DNA of 64,000 nt from Deltaproteobacteria bacterium (GCA_024102635.1 JAGFJO010000089.1:1-64000); one strand, 5' to 3'. Shown: positions 37,788 through 47,335, numbered from the stretch's first letter. The notes: generated by a model not told the origin, from the letters alone. Numbers and translations: made by a program.

Positions 37788-38399
37788 TTACTTTACTATT
37801 GCGGCCACAGCCGCACGGCCTAGCTCGCTTACCAACAAGTCTGAGACAAGATTGGCGCACCAAAAGATAAGTGTCAGTACGGCGATCGTTCTAATCCCAG
37901 TAAGAGAAACCGCGCCTTGTTTCTGCATCCCGGCCGCATGCATCAGCCAGAGTGCGCTGGCCTCGAAAATGAGGACGGCCGCCATAATGGCGAAAGTTGT
38001 AACCGATGCACAGAATAGCACTGAAGATGAAATGCTTAAGAATATGGAAAGGGAGTGTTCAGGTGACGCACCGCTCAGCGCAATTATAACTTCACCCATA
38101 AATACATCGCCTCCTCCGATCTCAAACAGCACAAGCAAAGCCGCAACGGGAGCGGCTTTAAGTAAAGGTCCGGGCCGAAGCGAGCAGCTGCAATAGCGGT
38201 CAAGCAGCGCTGCTGACAGCATCGCTGCTGCCGGGAATGAAAGAGCAAATGTTGCTGCAACTGCCCATTGATGCCAAGCCGGTTCAATCTGAAATGCGGC
38301 AGAAAGTAAGAACAGGCTACAAGCCAAAATTGCGGCTATGAGCAGAGGAACCGCATGGGAAAAGCAAGCTAAGAGCAATAATGAAGCCGCAAGCGTCAC
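37788..38399 (-). CDS. sctT: SctT/FliR-family export apparatus protein, short and divergent
   Basis: The 203-residue protein has about five to six membrane helices with the pattern of SctT/FliR and lies between sctS and sctU as expected. SctT is usually about 260 residues; here the N-terminal part is shorter. The motif FEIGGGDVFMGEVIIALSG and the following acidic-Ser loop (GASPEHSLSIFLSI) match the SctT region that reads G..iD...G....dP. GTG 38399 starts 6 bp after the sctS stop. The assignment depends on position as well as sequence. Confidence 0.75.
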   Translation of the reverse strand: MTLAASLLLLACFSHAVPLLIAAILACSLFLLSAAFQIEPAWHQWAVAATFALSFPAAAMLSAALLDRYCSCSLRPGPLLKAAPVAALLVLFEIGGGDVFMGEVIIALSGASPEHSLSIFLSISSSVLFCASVTTFAIMAAVLIFEASALWLMHAAGMQKQGAVSLTGIRTIAVLTLIFWCANLVSDLLVSELGRAAVAAIVK

Positions 38400-38405
38400 G
38401 TTGAG

Positions 38406-38651
38406 TCACCGAAAAGCCAGCTGCGCAACGGCAACGACCGATTCCGCAGCAGCCGGCACTATCATATAAAGGACTACAATAAGGGAGATAAGCTTGACTG
38501 CAAAACCCACCGCAGCCTCCTGAAAACCGAATGCCGCCTGAATAGCAGAGGCGAGAAGGCCCGATACCGTAACAATCAAGAGCAGCGGGAGCCCTACAAT
38601 ATATAGAGCCCTCAAGCTTTGCAATAAGACGTCATGGACTTCCGGCGGCAT
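38406..38651 (-). CDS. sctS: SctS/FliQ-family export apparatus protein
   Basis: An 81-residue protein with two membrane helices (about 15-37 and 50-72), the length and layout of SctS/FliQ. The sequence GLPLLLIVTVSGLLASAIQA followed by FGFQEAAVGFAVKL is the family core (P.L....V.GL..S..QA...iqE.tl.f.pK). It forms part of the helical SctRST export gate in the inner membrane. It starts 7 bp after sctR and ends 6 bp before sctT. Identity to known proteins looks low apart from the core. Confidence 0.9.
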   Translation of the reverse strand: MPPEVHDVLLQSLRALYIVGLPLLLIVTVSGLLASAIQAAFGFQEAAVGFAVKLISLIVVLYMIVPAAAESVVAVAQLAFR

Positions 38652-38658
38652 ATCGCAC

Positions 38659-39252
38659 CTATATATATCCGTTGATTAACTTCTGAGCGATCATGCTCCA
38701 TCCATCGATCGCAAAAAAAAGTAGTAACTTGCAAGGCAACGAGATCACTTCCGGTGAAAGCGAAGTTACTCCGAGAAGTACGAGCACATTGGATACCAGC
38801 AGATCAATCACGAGAAAAGGAATTAATATAAGAATTCCCAGCTCCAGGCCCTCCTTCAACTCCGTCAACAGAAAAGAAGTCACAAGCACCGGCATATCGT
38901 CTGTACGGGCTGCTGATGCGCTCTCCTGAAGACGGGACTGCATACCCTGCAGCCTGCTGCGCAGTTCAGCGTCACTGTGGCGCTCGAGGAACGGCTTCAA
39001 TTTCTCCTGCACCTCTGAGCTTTTCTCCGCAGACGGTGAGAGCATACTTTGCAACCCGCCTAGCTGGGTCAGTTGGGGCTGCATTACAAGATAGGAGAGC
39101 GCGAGACTTAAAGCGACAAAAACCAGACCGATCCCTGCCGTGTTAAGTCCAAGCCCTATTCTTAAGATACTAAGAGAGAGCAAAACCTTTACGAAACAGG
39201 TAAGCAGCAATACCGCTAAAAAGGCATTAATATAACCGGCAAAACTCTCCAT
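38659..39252 (-). CDS. sctR: SctR/FliP-family export gate protein
   Basis: SctR forms the ring core of the type III export gate. The N-terminal half holds LTCFVKVLLSLSILRIGLG and ALSYLVMQP (FliP: T.F.RI...L..LR...G). A charged periplasmic loop (about 65-118) is followed by SFLLTELKEGLELGILILIP, FLVIDLLVSNVLVLLG, SLSPEVISLPCKLLLFFAID and GW. These are the most diagnostic FliP/SctR residues. At 197 residues it is the size of a non-flagellar SctR. The four genes R-S-T-U are tightly packed. About 170 bp lie between it and the GNAT-nitrilase gene upstream. Confidence 0.94.
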   Translation of the reverse strand: MESFAGYINAFLAVLLLTCFVKVLLSLSILRIGLGLNTAGIGLVFVALSLALSYLVMQPQLTQLGGLQSMLSPSAEKSSEVQEKLKPFLERHSDAELRSRLQGMQSRLQESASAARTDDMPVLVTSFLLTELKEGLELGILILIPFLVIDLLVSNVLVLLGVTSLSPEVISLPCKLLLFFAIDGWSMIAQKLINGYI

Positions 39253-39422
39253 GTTGCCAATAATAAATGAAGGGCTGCTGGGTGGCTATCCGGAATATTT
39301 CGGCGAACGCAGCCTAAGCGCGCTTCGGCCGAACCAAAGCCCGGGCTTGAGCCAAAAGGTAAGTTTGCACCTTAAGCGGGGCGAGTCCGGCGGCTCTGCC
39401 ACCGTGAAACTCAAGACAAAGG

Positions 39423-40982
39423 TCACACCTCCATTTCCACGCCGTCCGGGCCCCGGTAACAGATGGTGTAGAGCTCCCGCCGCCTATCGGCCCATGTTCG
39501 AACCGTGCCGCTTGCGCGGTTTTTCCTCAAAAGATTCACATCCACATCGTGGACCACGACCGCCTCTGCGTTGACGGTACTTTCGGAAGCTATTGCATCG
39601 CGCGCGAAGGGGAAATCAGAAGGCGTGAAAATAGCAGCTTGTGAGTAATGAATGTCCGCGTTCTCGACAAATGGGAGATTGCCGGTGCATCCGGCGATCG
39701 CCACATAGGCCTGATTTTCAATCGCCCTGGCATGTGCGCAGTAGCGCACGCGAAGATACCCGTAACGCTCGTCCGTATTGAACGGCACGAAGATAATATT
39801 AGCTCCTTTTGCAACTGCTATGCGGGCCAGCTCCGGAAACTCTACGTCGTAGCATATTAGGATGGCAACCCGTCCCCGATCGGTATCGAACACTTCCAAC
39901 CTGCTGCCGGGCTGCACGCCCCACCATTTTTTTTCGTTCGGTGTAGCATGAAGCTTATACTGTTTCCCTATCGAGCCGTTGCGCCTGAAAAGAAAGCTGA
40001 CGTTATAGATATTTTCCTCCTCTTCGACAAACTGCGAGCCCGCCACAATATTCACGTTGTATTTTACGGAGAGAGAGTGAAAAAGCTCTATATATCTCGG
40101 AGTGAACTCAGCGAGCTTGCGAGCGGCCTTACCCGGCCGCTTTGCGCTCACCAGCGAAAGAAGCTGAGTAGTAAAAAGCTCGGGGAACACGACAAAGTCG
40201 GACTTATAGTCGGATGCCACATCAACGAAAAACTCGCACTGCTTGGCGAAGTCTCCGAAGCTGCGTATGGTCCGCATACGGTACTGCACCAAGCATAGCC
40301 TTACGGCAGCTTCCTCCAAGAACTTGAGACTCTCATCGATCACGTAGTCGGGGTTAATCCATTCGCAAGATGTCGCATAGCCGAGCGATTCCTTATCATT
40401 CGGCATGTAATTAGGAATCAAACCTGTCACTTCAAATCCGTTAGCTACTTGAACGGTAAGCACCGGATCGGTAAGCCGTTTGTTGATGACCTGCTTGACA
40501 TACTCCTCGGCGCTCATTTTGTCGGCAAATCTGCTGTAGCCAGGGATTCGCCCGCCGATGATGATCTTTCGAATCTTCAATTTTTTCGCGAGTTGCTTAC
40601 GGGCATCATACAGCCTCCTTGCCAGCTTATGCCCTCGCACCTCGGGAGACACCATAATCTCAATGCCGTAAAGTGTATCACCGCGAGGATCATGGTTTCG
40701 GATGAACCCGGCATCCGAGATCTCCTTCCAGTTATGCCATTCATGGTAATGATCGAATCTCACTATCAAACTGGACGATGAGGCCACAAGTTTAGAGTTA
40801 TAAACTATTCCAATCTGCCCTTCAGGAAAGATCTTCATCTGGCTCTCGAACTGTTCCAGGGACCACGGCTTCATGCCGGGAAAGCACTTCAGCTGCAAGT
40901 CCACCACTTTTTGAAAATCTTCAAGACGCAGCTGCCGTACCTTTATCTTTTTCTCGAATTGTTTAAGTGAGAGCTTGGTCAT
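39423..40982 (-). CDS. GNAT acetyltransferase fused to nitrilase-family amidohydrolase
   Basis: Residues 12-215 are a GNAT-like domain ([40 protein letters not shown]). Residues 225-505 are a carbon-nitrogen hydrolase with the Glu-Lys-Cys triad: [20 protein letters not shown] and [11 protein letters not shown]. This two-domain protein is known in many bacteria; an N-acyl or amide substrate is assumed but not defined. It lies between the two type III blocks on the same strand; its link to secretion is not established. The 519-residue length and ATG 40982 fit the family. Confidence 0.93.
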   Translation of the reverse strand: MTKLSLKQFEKKIKVRQLRLEDFQKVVDLQLKCFPGMKPWSLEQFESQMKIFPEGQIGIVYNSKLVASSSSLIVRFDHYHEWHNWKEISDAGFIRNHDPRGDTLYGIEIMVSPEVRGHKLARRLYDARKQLAKKLKIRKIIIGGRIPGYSRFADKMSAEEYVKQVINKRLTDPVLTVQVANGFEVTGLIPNYMPNDKESLGYATSCEWINPDYVIDESLKFLEEAAVRLCLVQYRMRTIRSFGDFAKQCEFFVDVASDYKSDFVVFPELFTTQLLSLVSAKRPGKAARKLAEFTPRYIELFHSLSVKYNVNIVAGSQFVEEEENIYNVSFLFRRNGSIGKQYKLHATPNEKKWWGVQPGSRLEVFDTDRGRVAILICYDVEFPELARIAVAKGANIIFVPFNTDERYGYLRVRYCAHARAIENQAYVAIAGCTGNLPFVENADIHYSQAAIFTPSDFPFARDAIASESTVNAEAVVVHDVDVNLLRKNRASGTVRTWADRRRELYTICYRGPDGVEMEV

Positions 40983-41129
40983 GATGATTCCCTTTGGTCC
41001 TCTGGAGCAATGCGGCTGAGCCGGCTGGCTCTGCCCCGGTAAAAAATCTAATTATAACAGTAAGAAAGGTAAGTCTAACAAAATGCTGCTAGGTATACCA
41101 GGGCCATTGTGAGACTTCAACGTGCAAAG

Positions 41130-41798
41130 CTACTGCGAAATTCTTTTCTCCCAACCGGCCTTCATAGGCCGGTCAACTTCACAAGTAAGCGCAGGAGTCA
41201 CAGCATTCGAGCGCAAAAACTCCTTTAGTTGCGAGACGGGAATGTCATTGACTTTAAGCCACTCCCTGGCAGCCCCATCTTCGAGAAAGATAGGCTGGCG
41301 ATCATGGCCGATCTCTCTAACGTAATCGCACGGCTCATCAGTGATAAGCGCAAAGGATCGTAAGGGTTCGCCGCTCGGTTCGCCTCGCCATTCGTCAAAG
41401 ATTCCGGCAGCGAGCAAAAACTCACTTGCTTCGTCATGGAACTGAACCATGTTGCCGGCATACTCGCCGCAATAGATCGGTTCAATGAAGCGTGAAATAG
41501 GCACTATACAGTGATTACGGGCAAAGGGCTTTTTCCAAGCAGCCTTGCTCTCAATAGTGTCCAGCCGGGCGTTGTATGTAGCATACTTTGGGCGCTTCTC
41601 CTTGGACCAGCTTGGAACCAGCGAATACTGCATCAGCTCGAGCACCGCAGAGTCGTCTTTTAAGGTAAGGACTGCGCCGCTGCGAAATGGCATAACACGC
41701 TCGGGTAAAGTCAAGTCTTTGTTAGAAGGAAGCACTGCCGCTCCCAGGCGCTCTAGCAATCTTGTCAGCGAAGTTCTAAGTATAAACTGGGCGCACAT
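41130..41798 (-). CDS. SRAP-domain DNA-protein crosslink protein (YedK/HMCES-like)
   Basis: SRAP proteins bind abasic sites in single-stranded DNA and form a thiazolidine link through Cys2. I set the start at ATG 41798 because the protein then begins MCAQF, exposing Cys2; the longer frame to 41981 is not typical. Other active residues are visible: Asn in YNARLDT, Glu in CIVPISRFIEP, His in IGHDRQPIFL. The 222 residues match YedK. It follows a methyltransferase gene by 58 bp. It belongs to the same minus-strand string as the type III genes but is a general DNA repair function. Confidence 0.92.
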   Translation of the reverse strand: MCAQFILRTSLTRLLERLGAAVLPSNKDLTLPERVMPFRSGAVLTLKDDSAVLELMQYSLVPSWSKEKRPKYATYNARLDTIESKAAWKKPFARNHCIVPISRFIEPIYCGEYAGNMVQFHDEASEFLLAAGIFDEWRGEPSGEPLRSFALITDEPCDYVREIGHDRQPIFLEDGAAREWLKVNDIPVSQLKEFLRSNAVTPALTCEVDRPMKAGWEKRISQ

Positions 41799-41856
41799 GT
41801 CTGTAATAATAGCGCAGCTGCCGCTGCAACACCAACTTGCGGCATAAGAGCGTATG

Positions 41857-42912
41857 TCACTGAAGCAGATAAAATACCTGCATGGGGTGAACAATTTCGA
41901 GCTTGTTAAACGACTTGAACCCCGCTGCGCTTGCAAGCTCGCGCGCTTTACTTTCCCCCATAATTGCCCCCAGCCCGGCACCGCGACAAGCCAGAGATAC
42001 CGTCAGGCAGTGGAACGGACTTAAATTAGCACGAAGTTTACCGGGCAAATTGCGGTTCTCTAGCGGATTTTCTGAACCCGCCGGCTCCGACCAAAATACC
42101 TGCCCACCCGGCTTAAGCAACGCTTTAACCGCCGAAAGCGCTGCGACCGGATCGGGCATGTCGTGAATAGAGTCGATCGCTAAAACTAGATCGAATTCGG
42201 ATGCATGCGGCAGCATTTCTAAGGCGGCCGCCTCAAGACGGAGGTTTTTTACTCCTTGCTGCGAAGCCGACTCGATCCCCCGCTCAATACTTTCAGAATG
42301 CGGATCAATTCCAGTAACGTTACAGTTGGGGTAGGCCCTTGCAACTGCAATCGACGATCTTCCAAGTCCGCAGCCGACATCCAGCACCTTGATTCCCGCA
42401 GCCAACTTGTCAGAGAGCCCGGCTACCGCAGGAAGCCACTCATTTGTGAGCAGGTGGTCAAACCAGGGTCGATGCATTAGATCAATAGCAGCGGCAATCT
42501 CCGGTCCAAGTTCCGAAAATGAAATTCCCCCACCGCTGTGGAAACACTCCATCAGCCTGGGTGCATACATCAACGAGGGCAAGACAAACTGGAACACTCC
42601 CCCGGTAAAAAAAGGTGACTCCTGATCCGTTATAACGCTCTTCTGTGTTTCATTAAGATAGTAACGTGAACCCTCGACCTGAAAATCTATGTACTCGGCT
42701 GCAACCATCCCTCTCAACCATTCTCGTACATAGCGCTCATTTAGTCCGCATGCCGAAGCCAGCTCAGCGCTGGTTAGGCCATCGGATTTAGAGAGTACAT
42801 CGAAAAGCCCGGTTTGCCTACCGATATACGCAAGCCCCACCGCAAAGGCGCCGGCAGCGTCTGCCGCCACTTTTTGCGAGAGTTCTTTCGCACGATCGTG
42901 ATTCAATGCCAT
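41857..42912 (-). CDS. SAM-dependent methyltransferase with N-terminal winged helix
   Basis: Residues 15-95 form a winged-helix dimerisation domain (DGLTSAELASACGLNERYVRE), followed by a class I methyltransferase fold with the SAM loop LDVGCGLGRSSIAVARAYP at about 176 and the acidic VTGIDPHSESIE. The 351-residue layout recalls O-methyltransferase-like or Rv2258c-like proteins. The substrate cannot be told. It ends 58 bp before the SRAP gene and starts 38 bp after the FG-GAP gene. No target in the type III system is apparent. Confidence 0.9.
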   Translation of the reverse strand: MALNHDRAKELSQKVAADAAGAFAVGLAYIGRQTGLFDVLSKSDGLTSAELASACGLNERYVREWLRGMVAAEYIDFQVEGSRYYLNETQKSVITDQESPFFTGGVFQFVLPSLMYAPRLMECFHSGGGISFSELGPEIAAAIDLMHRPWFDHLLTNEWLPAVAGLSDKLAAGIKVLDVGCGLGRSSIAVARAYPNCNVTGIDPHSESIERGIESASQQGVKNLRLEAAALEMLPHASEFDLVLAIDSIHDMPDPVAALSAVKALLKPGGQVFWSEPAGSENPLENRNLPGKLRANLSPFHCLTVSLACRGAGLGAIMGESKARELASAAGFKSFNKLEIVHPMQVFYLLQ

Positions 42913-42950
42913 AAGGTACTGCTCTTTGTATGACTCTTAAGATGAATTCT

Positions 42951-44798
42951 TCAGCGCCTGCACTGGACCCGCGCAGCATTGCGCAAAAACATAGAGCGTA
43001 GCCTCTGCTTTTTACGCTTTACCTTGCGCTTGGCGGCTGCCGAGGGAGCAAAACTGCCTCTAATTATATCGAGCCAATCCCTGATGCGCGCCCCCTCGTT
43101 ATCTACGCCGCAATTCATAAAACGGCTGAACACGTTAGAGAAAAAAGGAGTGGTTCCTCCACCACAATCTGTCTCGACCACCATGTGCACAATAGGCCTA
43201 GCGCCATCCACCCTGCAGATCCGTGGAAGTCCTGCTGCCGTTCGCTGAGATACGTCGGTGGAAACGAAATCGGTGTATACAACCGTAACCGGAAGCAGCG
43301 AACTACCGACCGCCACCCTAGCATGCAGTGTCTCGGAGCAGGATGTGCTCGGGACCTGGTTATACTGAACCTCAAGATTGAAACGTCCACGCTCAGATAT
43401 TGAGAACGACATCGTAGAACTTGTAGGAAGTACCGGTGTTGCGGTCGGAGTTGCCGTCGGCGTCGGTGTTGGCAGCGGGATGCCGCGCCATGCGGTCACG
43501 CTGCCACTATCTGTACTGTTGGTATCGTCGAATGTTCCTATCACTAGATCACGCGTCCCATCCTGGTCGAAGTCGCATCCGGTGCTTGCCAGGGAGATTC
43601 CAAAACCGGTACCGGATATGGGAACAGTGGCGTTTTGCAAACTTTGAAGGAAATTGCAGTTTCCGTTAGCACGATCGTAAGTGTAAATGAACACCTTGCC
43701 TGCCTGCGATACTAAAGGACCACCGGATGGCCCTGCACTCGCTGAAGGATCTCCAATCGCAAACTCAGAGATACCGTCGTCGTTAATATCTCCCAGATCG
43801 GCAATCGCATGGCCGAAGCTTGCGCCGGAATCACTTACCGCACTGATATTACAAAGAATCGCCGGCATAACATTCAAATTAGCACCTGAGTATACTCGAA
43901 CATACCCAGGACCGGGAGAATCAGAGGCAGTTGCTCCGGCCGCTACTTCCGGCACTCCATCTCCGTCGAGGTCACCAAGCAGGGCCACACTTACGCCCAA
44001 GTTTACATCCGGCACATCCCCAATTGCGCGCGAGAGTATCGTTCCTTGCTCAGGAGAAATCAGCGCAATTCCGCCTACACCATTCATTAGCCCATCTTCA
44101 CGCTGCGGAGTTCCGGTGAGGACCTCCGGAAAGCCATCGCCGTCGAAGTCCATTATGACAGCCGCGCTACTGCCAAGGCTCTCGCCGGCGATCCCCGTTA
44201 TCGTGCGGATCTCCGACCCGACCGAGGTGTAAAAGCCGAGCGCGCCGTCACCGGTCATAAAACCGGGGAGTCCGATAATGACGGCTCTATCCGGCACAGC
44301 ATTAAAGGTTAGCATGCCATAATCGGCCACAACTTCACCAAGTCGGCCATTAGGATCAGAGCCAAATATTGAGGCGATGGCGCCGGAAAAACTATTGGAC
44401 GAGCTATATATGTATCCTTGACCGCTACCTACGCCGGGCGCACCGATCAGAATGTCGTCAATTCCATCCGCATTTAGGTCGGAGAGGTTGGCCACATCTG
44501 TTCCGAAGCGATCTCCAAGCCCCATGCTTAGTGGAGCCAACGTCTGAACCACTGAACCAGAGATCGGATCATAGATACGCACTGAGCCGTCATCGCTGTC
44601 GGCTCCGGGAGCACCGACTAAGATCTGAGTTTGCCGGTGGCATGCTACCTTGCTGCCCAGCTGTTCACTCGGCTGGGTGCCCATGAACTCATTAATCTTC
44701 TCAAAGGCAAGCGGAACGGTTTGAGCGCCAGCGTTGGCCGGAAAGATGAAAACCAGAGCGAATGCGTTTAGTAGTAATCGACGAATTAACACCAACAT
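42951..44798 (-). CDS. Secreted FG-GAP repeat protein (integrin-alpha-like beta propeller)
   Basis: A signal peptide (about 1-25, ending ANAGAQ) is followed by six or seven FG-GAP blades, each with a calcium loop of type DLNADGIDD, DFDGDGFP, DLDGDGVPE, DINDDGISE or DFDQDGTRD, as in integrin alpha chains. A short Thr/Pro linker (PTPTPTATPTATP) leads to a C-terminal domain of about 130 residues and a very basic tail (KRKVKRKKQRLRSMFLRN). It is an outer or surface protein. Sitting directly between sctQ and the export-gate block, it may be a surface partner of the apparatus, an inference. Confidence 0.88.
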   Translation of the reverse strand: MLVLIRRLLLNAFALVFIFPANAGAQTVPLAFEKINEFMGTQPSEQLGSKVACHRQTQILVGAPGADSDDGSVRIYDPISGSVVQTLAPLSMGLGDRFGTDVANLSDLNADGIDDILIGAPGVGSGQGYIYSSSNSFSGAIASIFGSDPNGRLGEVVADYGMLTFNAVPDRAVIIGLPGFMTGDGALGFYTSVGSEIRTITGIAGESLGSSAAVIMDFDGDGFPEVLTGTPQREDGLMNGVGGIALISPEQGTILSRAIGDVPDVNLGVSVALLGDLDGDGVPEVAAGATASDSPGPGYVRVYSGANLNVMPAILCNISAVSDSGASFGHAIADLGDINDDGISEFAIGDPSASAGPSGGPLVSQAGKVFIYTYDRANGNCNFLQSLQNATVPISGTGFGISLASTGCDFDQDGTRDLVIGTFDDTNSTDSGSVTAWRGIPLPTPTPTATPTATPVLPTSSTMSFSISERGRFNLEVQYNQVPSTSCSETLHARVAVGSSLLPVTVVYTDFVSTDVSQRTAAGLPRICRVDGARPIVHMVVETDCGGGTTPFFSNVFSRFMNCGVDNEGARIRDWLDIIRGSFAPSAAAKRKVKRKKQRLRSMFLRNAARVQCRR

Positions 44799-44837
44799 AA
44801 TCTACCGGTATGAGCGCGGCGAGAAAAGGGGAAAGTA

Positions 44838-45866
44838 TCAGGATGAGATCAAAACAACGGTCTGCCCGTTCCTCAGATGGATTACACCGCGCGCCGACGG
44901 CTTACCGTTCACGCAAACATCGACTTCGGGCGCGGCGCTAATGGAGCTGGTTAAAATGGCTCCGGGCTGCGTTAGCTCGGACATTAGTGCCGGGTCAATC
45001 GTAACGGTGCCAAGTGAAATCGATATCCGAGCTGTAGTATCACCCCCCGGCGACTCTAATACTGGGGAAGCCAGCGTTTCAAATGCAAACGCGCCGTCAA
45101 CAATAGCCAGTCTTGAAGGCAGCCACGCGCGTCCCGCTCTCCTGAGTATCGCAGATTCGGGCTGCCCGATATCAAAGCTTATAGTATTTCCCGGGCTTAG
45201 TGTGTTCGTGACCTCGGACTGAGCAAGCATCGTGTGCGCTATTTCGAAATCGATCTGCTGGGGCTCATCCGAAACGCGGCTTGACGATTGAACCTGGCGG
45301 CGCCATAAACGGTCAAGCTGATCTGTCATCGCCTCCCCCAACAATAGCCATGCTGAGCAGCTCTGATTATTGAGTGAGAAAGTAAGCCGCACTGCTCCGG
45401 CTTCGTTGACATCAAGCGTTGCCGCCCGGCCGGTATAAATTATGCTCGAGGCTTCAGGGCCGCTCCATGACATACGAAGGCTCGAAAAGAAGCGCCGTGC
45501 AAGATACTCAAGCACCACACCCTCCGCCGCTGCCGACGCCCCTGGAACGATGGAAGCTAGAATCGTTCTGCTTGATTCACCGTCACAGAATAAAGTTACC
45601 CTCTCCCCTTCCAAGCTTCCATAAAACGCCGCACCGACCGAACGCGGCGCACGCTTAAACGGCTTGACTTCGATCACCTGCATCTCCACGCCGAGCGAAT
45701 GAGCCAGCGGCAACCAGTGCGCAGCAAAGGCAGGCACCCATTTTTCGGGGCGGCAGCGCAAAAATCCGCGAGAATACCGGGCATCATGCTCGTCCAGTGC
45801 GCGAAGCGATGCCTTCGGATCCCACACTGTTGCAGCACCGGCTGTATTAGAAGAAGAGACTGCCAT
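44838..45866 (-). CDS. sctQ: SctQ-like cytoplasmic sorting-ring protein (SPOA domains)
   Basis: The last 60 residues form an SPOA domain (VTIDPALMSELTQPGAIL, VDVCVNGKPSARGVIHL, RNGQTVVLIS), the FliN/SctQ C-terminal fold. A second, diverged SPOA-like segment lies at about 205-270. SctQ forms the cytoplasmic pods that receive cargo. At 342 residues it is the size of YscQ. The ATG at 45866 lies 17 bp from the SctO-like gene. Directly downstream of SctO is the standard place of sctQ in injectisome operons (N-O-P-Q), which supports the call. Confidence 0.85.
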   Translation of the reverse strand: MAVSSSNTAGAATVWDPKASLRALDEHDARYSRGFLRCRPEKWVPAFAAHWLPLAHSLGVEMQVIEVKPFKRAPRSVGAAFYGSLEGERVTLFCDGESSRTILASIVPGASAAAEGVVLEYLARRFFSSLRMSWSGPEASSIIYTGRAATLDVNEAGAVRLTFSLNNQSCSAWLLLGEAMTDQLDRLWRRQVQSSSRVSDEPQQIDFEIAHTMLAQSEVTNTLSPGNTISFDIGQPESAILRRAGRAWLPSRLAIVDGAFAFETLASPVLESPGGDTTARISISLGTVTIDPALMSELTQPGAILTSSISAAPEVDVCVNGKPSARGVIHLRNGQTVVLISS

Positions 45867-45883
45867 ATTCTAGCAACGACTCC

Positions 45884-46180
45884 TTATTGATTAGACCCAT
45901 CTGACTCCCGCATTTGACCGTAACGCTCGCTTAATTCTAGAAGCTCCGCCTGCACCAAATTGCGGTGCTTAATCTTTCGCTGAAGCTCTTGTTTCAGCCT
46001 GCCACGAAAACGGTCTGCAACCAGAGCTTTCGCAGTATCGCAAGCGGCAAGTCTCACACCGCGCATGTATTTTTCCAGACGAAACTGTACCTCAGAGATC
46101 TGTTTCTCAATCTGCTGCAAACTGACATTTCGCTTCTGCATCTCCTCTAAAATCCGATCAAGCTGCCCCTCGTCCTCCAT
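45884..46180 (-). CDS. SctO/FliJ-like coiled-coil stalk protein
   Basis: The 98-residue protein is almost wholly coiled coil (ILEEMQKRNVSLQQIEKQIS and KQELQRKIKHRNLVQAELLE), with hairpin layout like SctO and FliJ, the central stalk of the export ATPase. Such proteins lack sequence motifs, so the assignment is by size, predicted structure and place right before sctQ. It starts 12 bp after the 78-residue gene. The absence of a nearby sctN ATPase is notable, since SctO normally pairs with it. Confidence 0.65.
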   Translation of the reverse strand: MEDEGQLDRILEEMQKRNVSLQQIEKQISEVQFRLEKYMRGVRLAACDTAKALVADRFRGRLKQELQRKIKHRNLVQAELLELSERYGQMRESDGSNQ

Positions 46181-46192
46181 AAAATATGCTGA

Positions 46193-46429
46193 TTACAGCC
46201 TCTCTAATTCCAGCTCGCTAAGAGCTACTCTCAGCAGGGACCCGAGTAGGGGCATGCGCAGTTCAGGTGAAATTGCCGCAAGTTCTTCCGCTGCTTGATA
46301 CAGGCGCTTTCCATCATCCCCCTCCGAGCCCAGGTAGTTGGGAGCCTCCCGTCCATCCAGTAACACCGCTACCGCGAGCAAAGCGCGCTGCCGGGCAGGA
46401 AGATTTCTAAAAGAGGATAGTCCTTCCAT
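46193..46429 (-). CDS. Unrecognised 78-residue protein between sctJ and the SctO-like gene
   Basis: The protein is helical, soluble and starts MEGLSSFRNLPARQRALLAVAV before a charged loop (DGREAPNYLGSEGDD) and two more helices (LYQAAEELAAISPELR, GSLLRVALSELELERL). I do not recognise it. It starts on the base after the sctJ stop (TAA then ATG), so it is strictly coupled to sctJ. Injectisome operons often carry a small SctK or SctL accessory here, but this is too short for either. It may be an adaptor between inner ring and sorting platform; that is speculative. Confidence 0.65.
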   Translation of the reverse strand: MEGLSSFRNLPARQRALLAVAVLLDGREAPNYLGSEGDDGKRLYQAAEELAAISPELRMPLLGSLLRVALSELELERL

Positions 46430-47335
46430 TTATACCTCCGGCATATCTCGATTCGGCCGATCCAACCTCAAAGATTTAATCCCAAGTTCAGGTAAAGCTC
46501 CTTCGTGAATATGCTTAGCCCCGGAATATAGGCCGAACCAATAACCGACTAGCCCCCCAATCACGGCAATTACTCCGGCGCACAATACGATAACGATTAC
46601 CATCGCAGCATAGTCATCTTCAGGCACCCTCCAATTAAAGATGAATGGGACCAATGGCACAGTAGTAACAGCTCCTTCCGAATTAACCACGCCTATACTG
46701 CCGGCAACAGGCGCTAGGTCTGTCACGGTTTGAATTGAGAGAGTAATCTGTTCGGATTTTACTCCTGGTATTGATTGCATAACGAGCCGCTTAGTCTCTT
46801 CCGCCGAAAGATCGAGCCCCTTTCTCTGTTGGATTACTAGCGACACGCCTCCCTGCCCTTCGGTGCCCTGTGCGTGCACGCGCACGACCGCTCTAACAGA
46901 TGCGACTGCCGGGTGGCTTGCGATCAAATCTTCCAGTTCCATTGCAAGGGCATGATCTAGCCGTACCGCTTCAAACTCCCGCGAGTTCGGAAGTATACCT
47001 TTCGCAGCCACGAACTCTTCGAAGCTGGGTCGCGGCTCACTTGGAAGTCCCTTGGCGGCCATCAATTGCACCGCTTCGGAGTATGAGGACCTCTTTACCT
47101 GAACGGAAAAGGTGGCCGCGCTGCTGCCCTCTTTACGGGAATAAGAAGCCATGCCGTGCGAGGTCAGAAGAGCGACAATTTCATTGGCTTGCTTCTGACT
47201 TAAGTCCTCTGCAACCGGCACCGAGCCGCAACCCGAAGCTGCAAACAATATGAGAAGCAGAACGCAGACTCGCCGTACTGCGCGATGTAGATGCGCCGGC
47301 ATGCGAAAAATCCTAAGATAACCCAATTCCATCAT
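46430..47335 (-). CDS. sctJ: SctJ inner-membrane ring lipoprotein
   Basis: SctJ forms the inner-membrane ring of injectisomes. The signal peptide ends with lipobox FAASGC (Cys36), followed by VPVAEDLSQKQANEIVALLT and the ring-building motif YSEAVQLMAAKGLP (SctJ/FliF: D...A...L...G.P). A second RBM domain covers about 130-205 (DHALAMELEDLIASHPAVAS). One membrane helix follows at about 243-268, then a cytoplasmic tail of about 33 residues. An alternative ATG at 47302 with AGGA ahead of it is possible. Conservation with FliF is weak enough that SctJ is preferred. Confidence 0.9.
   Translation of the reverse strand: MMELGYLRIFRMPAHLHRAVRRVCVLLLILFAASGCGSVPVAEDLSQKQANEIVALLTSHGMASYSRKEGSSAATFSVQVKRSSYSEAVQLMAAKGLPSEPRPSFEEFVAAKGILPNSREFEAVRLDHALAMELEDLIASHPAVASVRAVVRVHAQGTEGQGGVSLVIQQRKGLDLSAEETKRLVMQSIPGVKSEQITLSIQTVTDLAPVAGSIGVVNSEGAVTTVPLVPFIFNWRVPEDDYAAMVIVIVLCAGVIAVIGGLVGYWFGLYSGAKHIHEGALPELGIKSLRLDRPNRDMPEV

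Noticed and set aside
41798..41981. Longer N-terminus for the SRAP protein
   Set aside because: SRAP enzymes need Cys at position 2; only the ATG at 41798 gives MC at the start, and the longer frame overlaps the methyltransferase gene.
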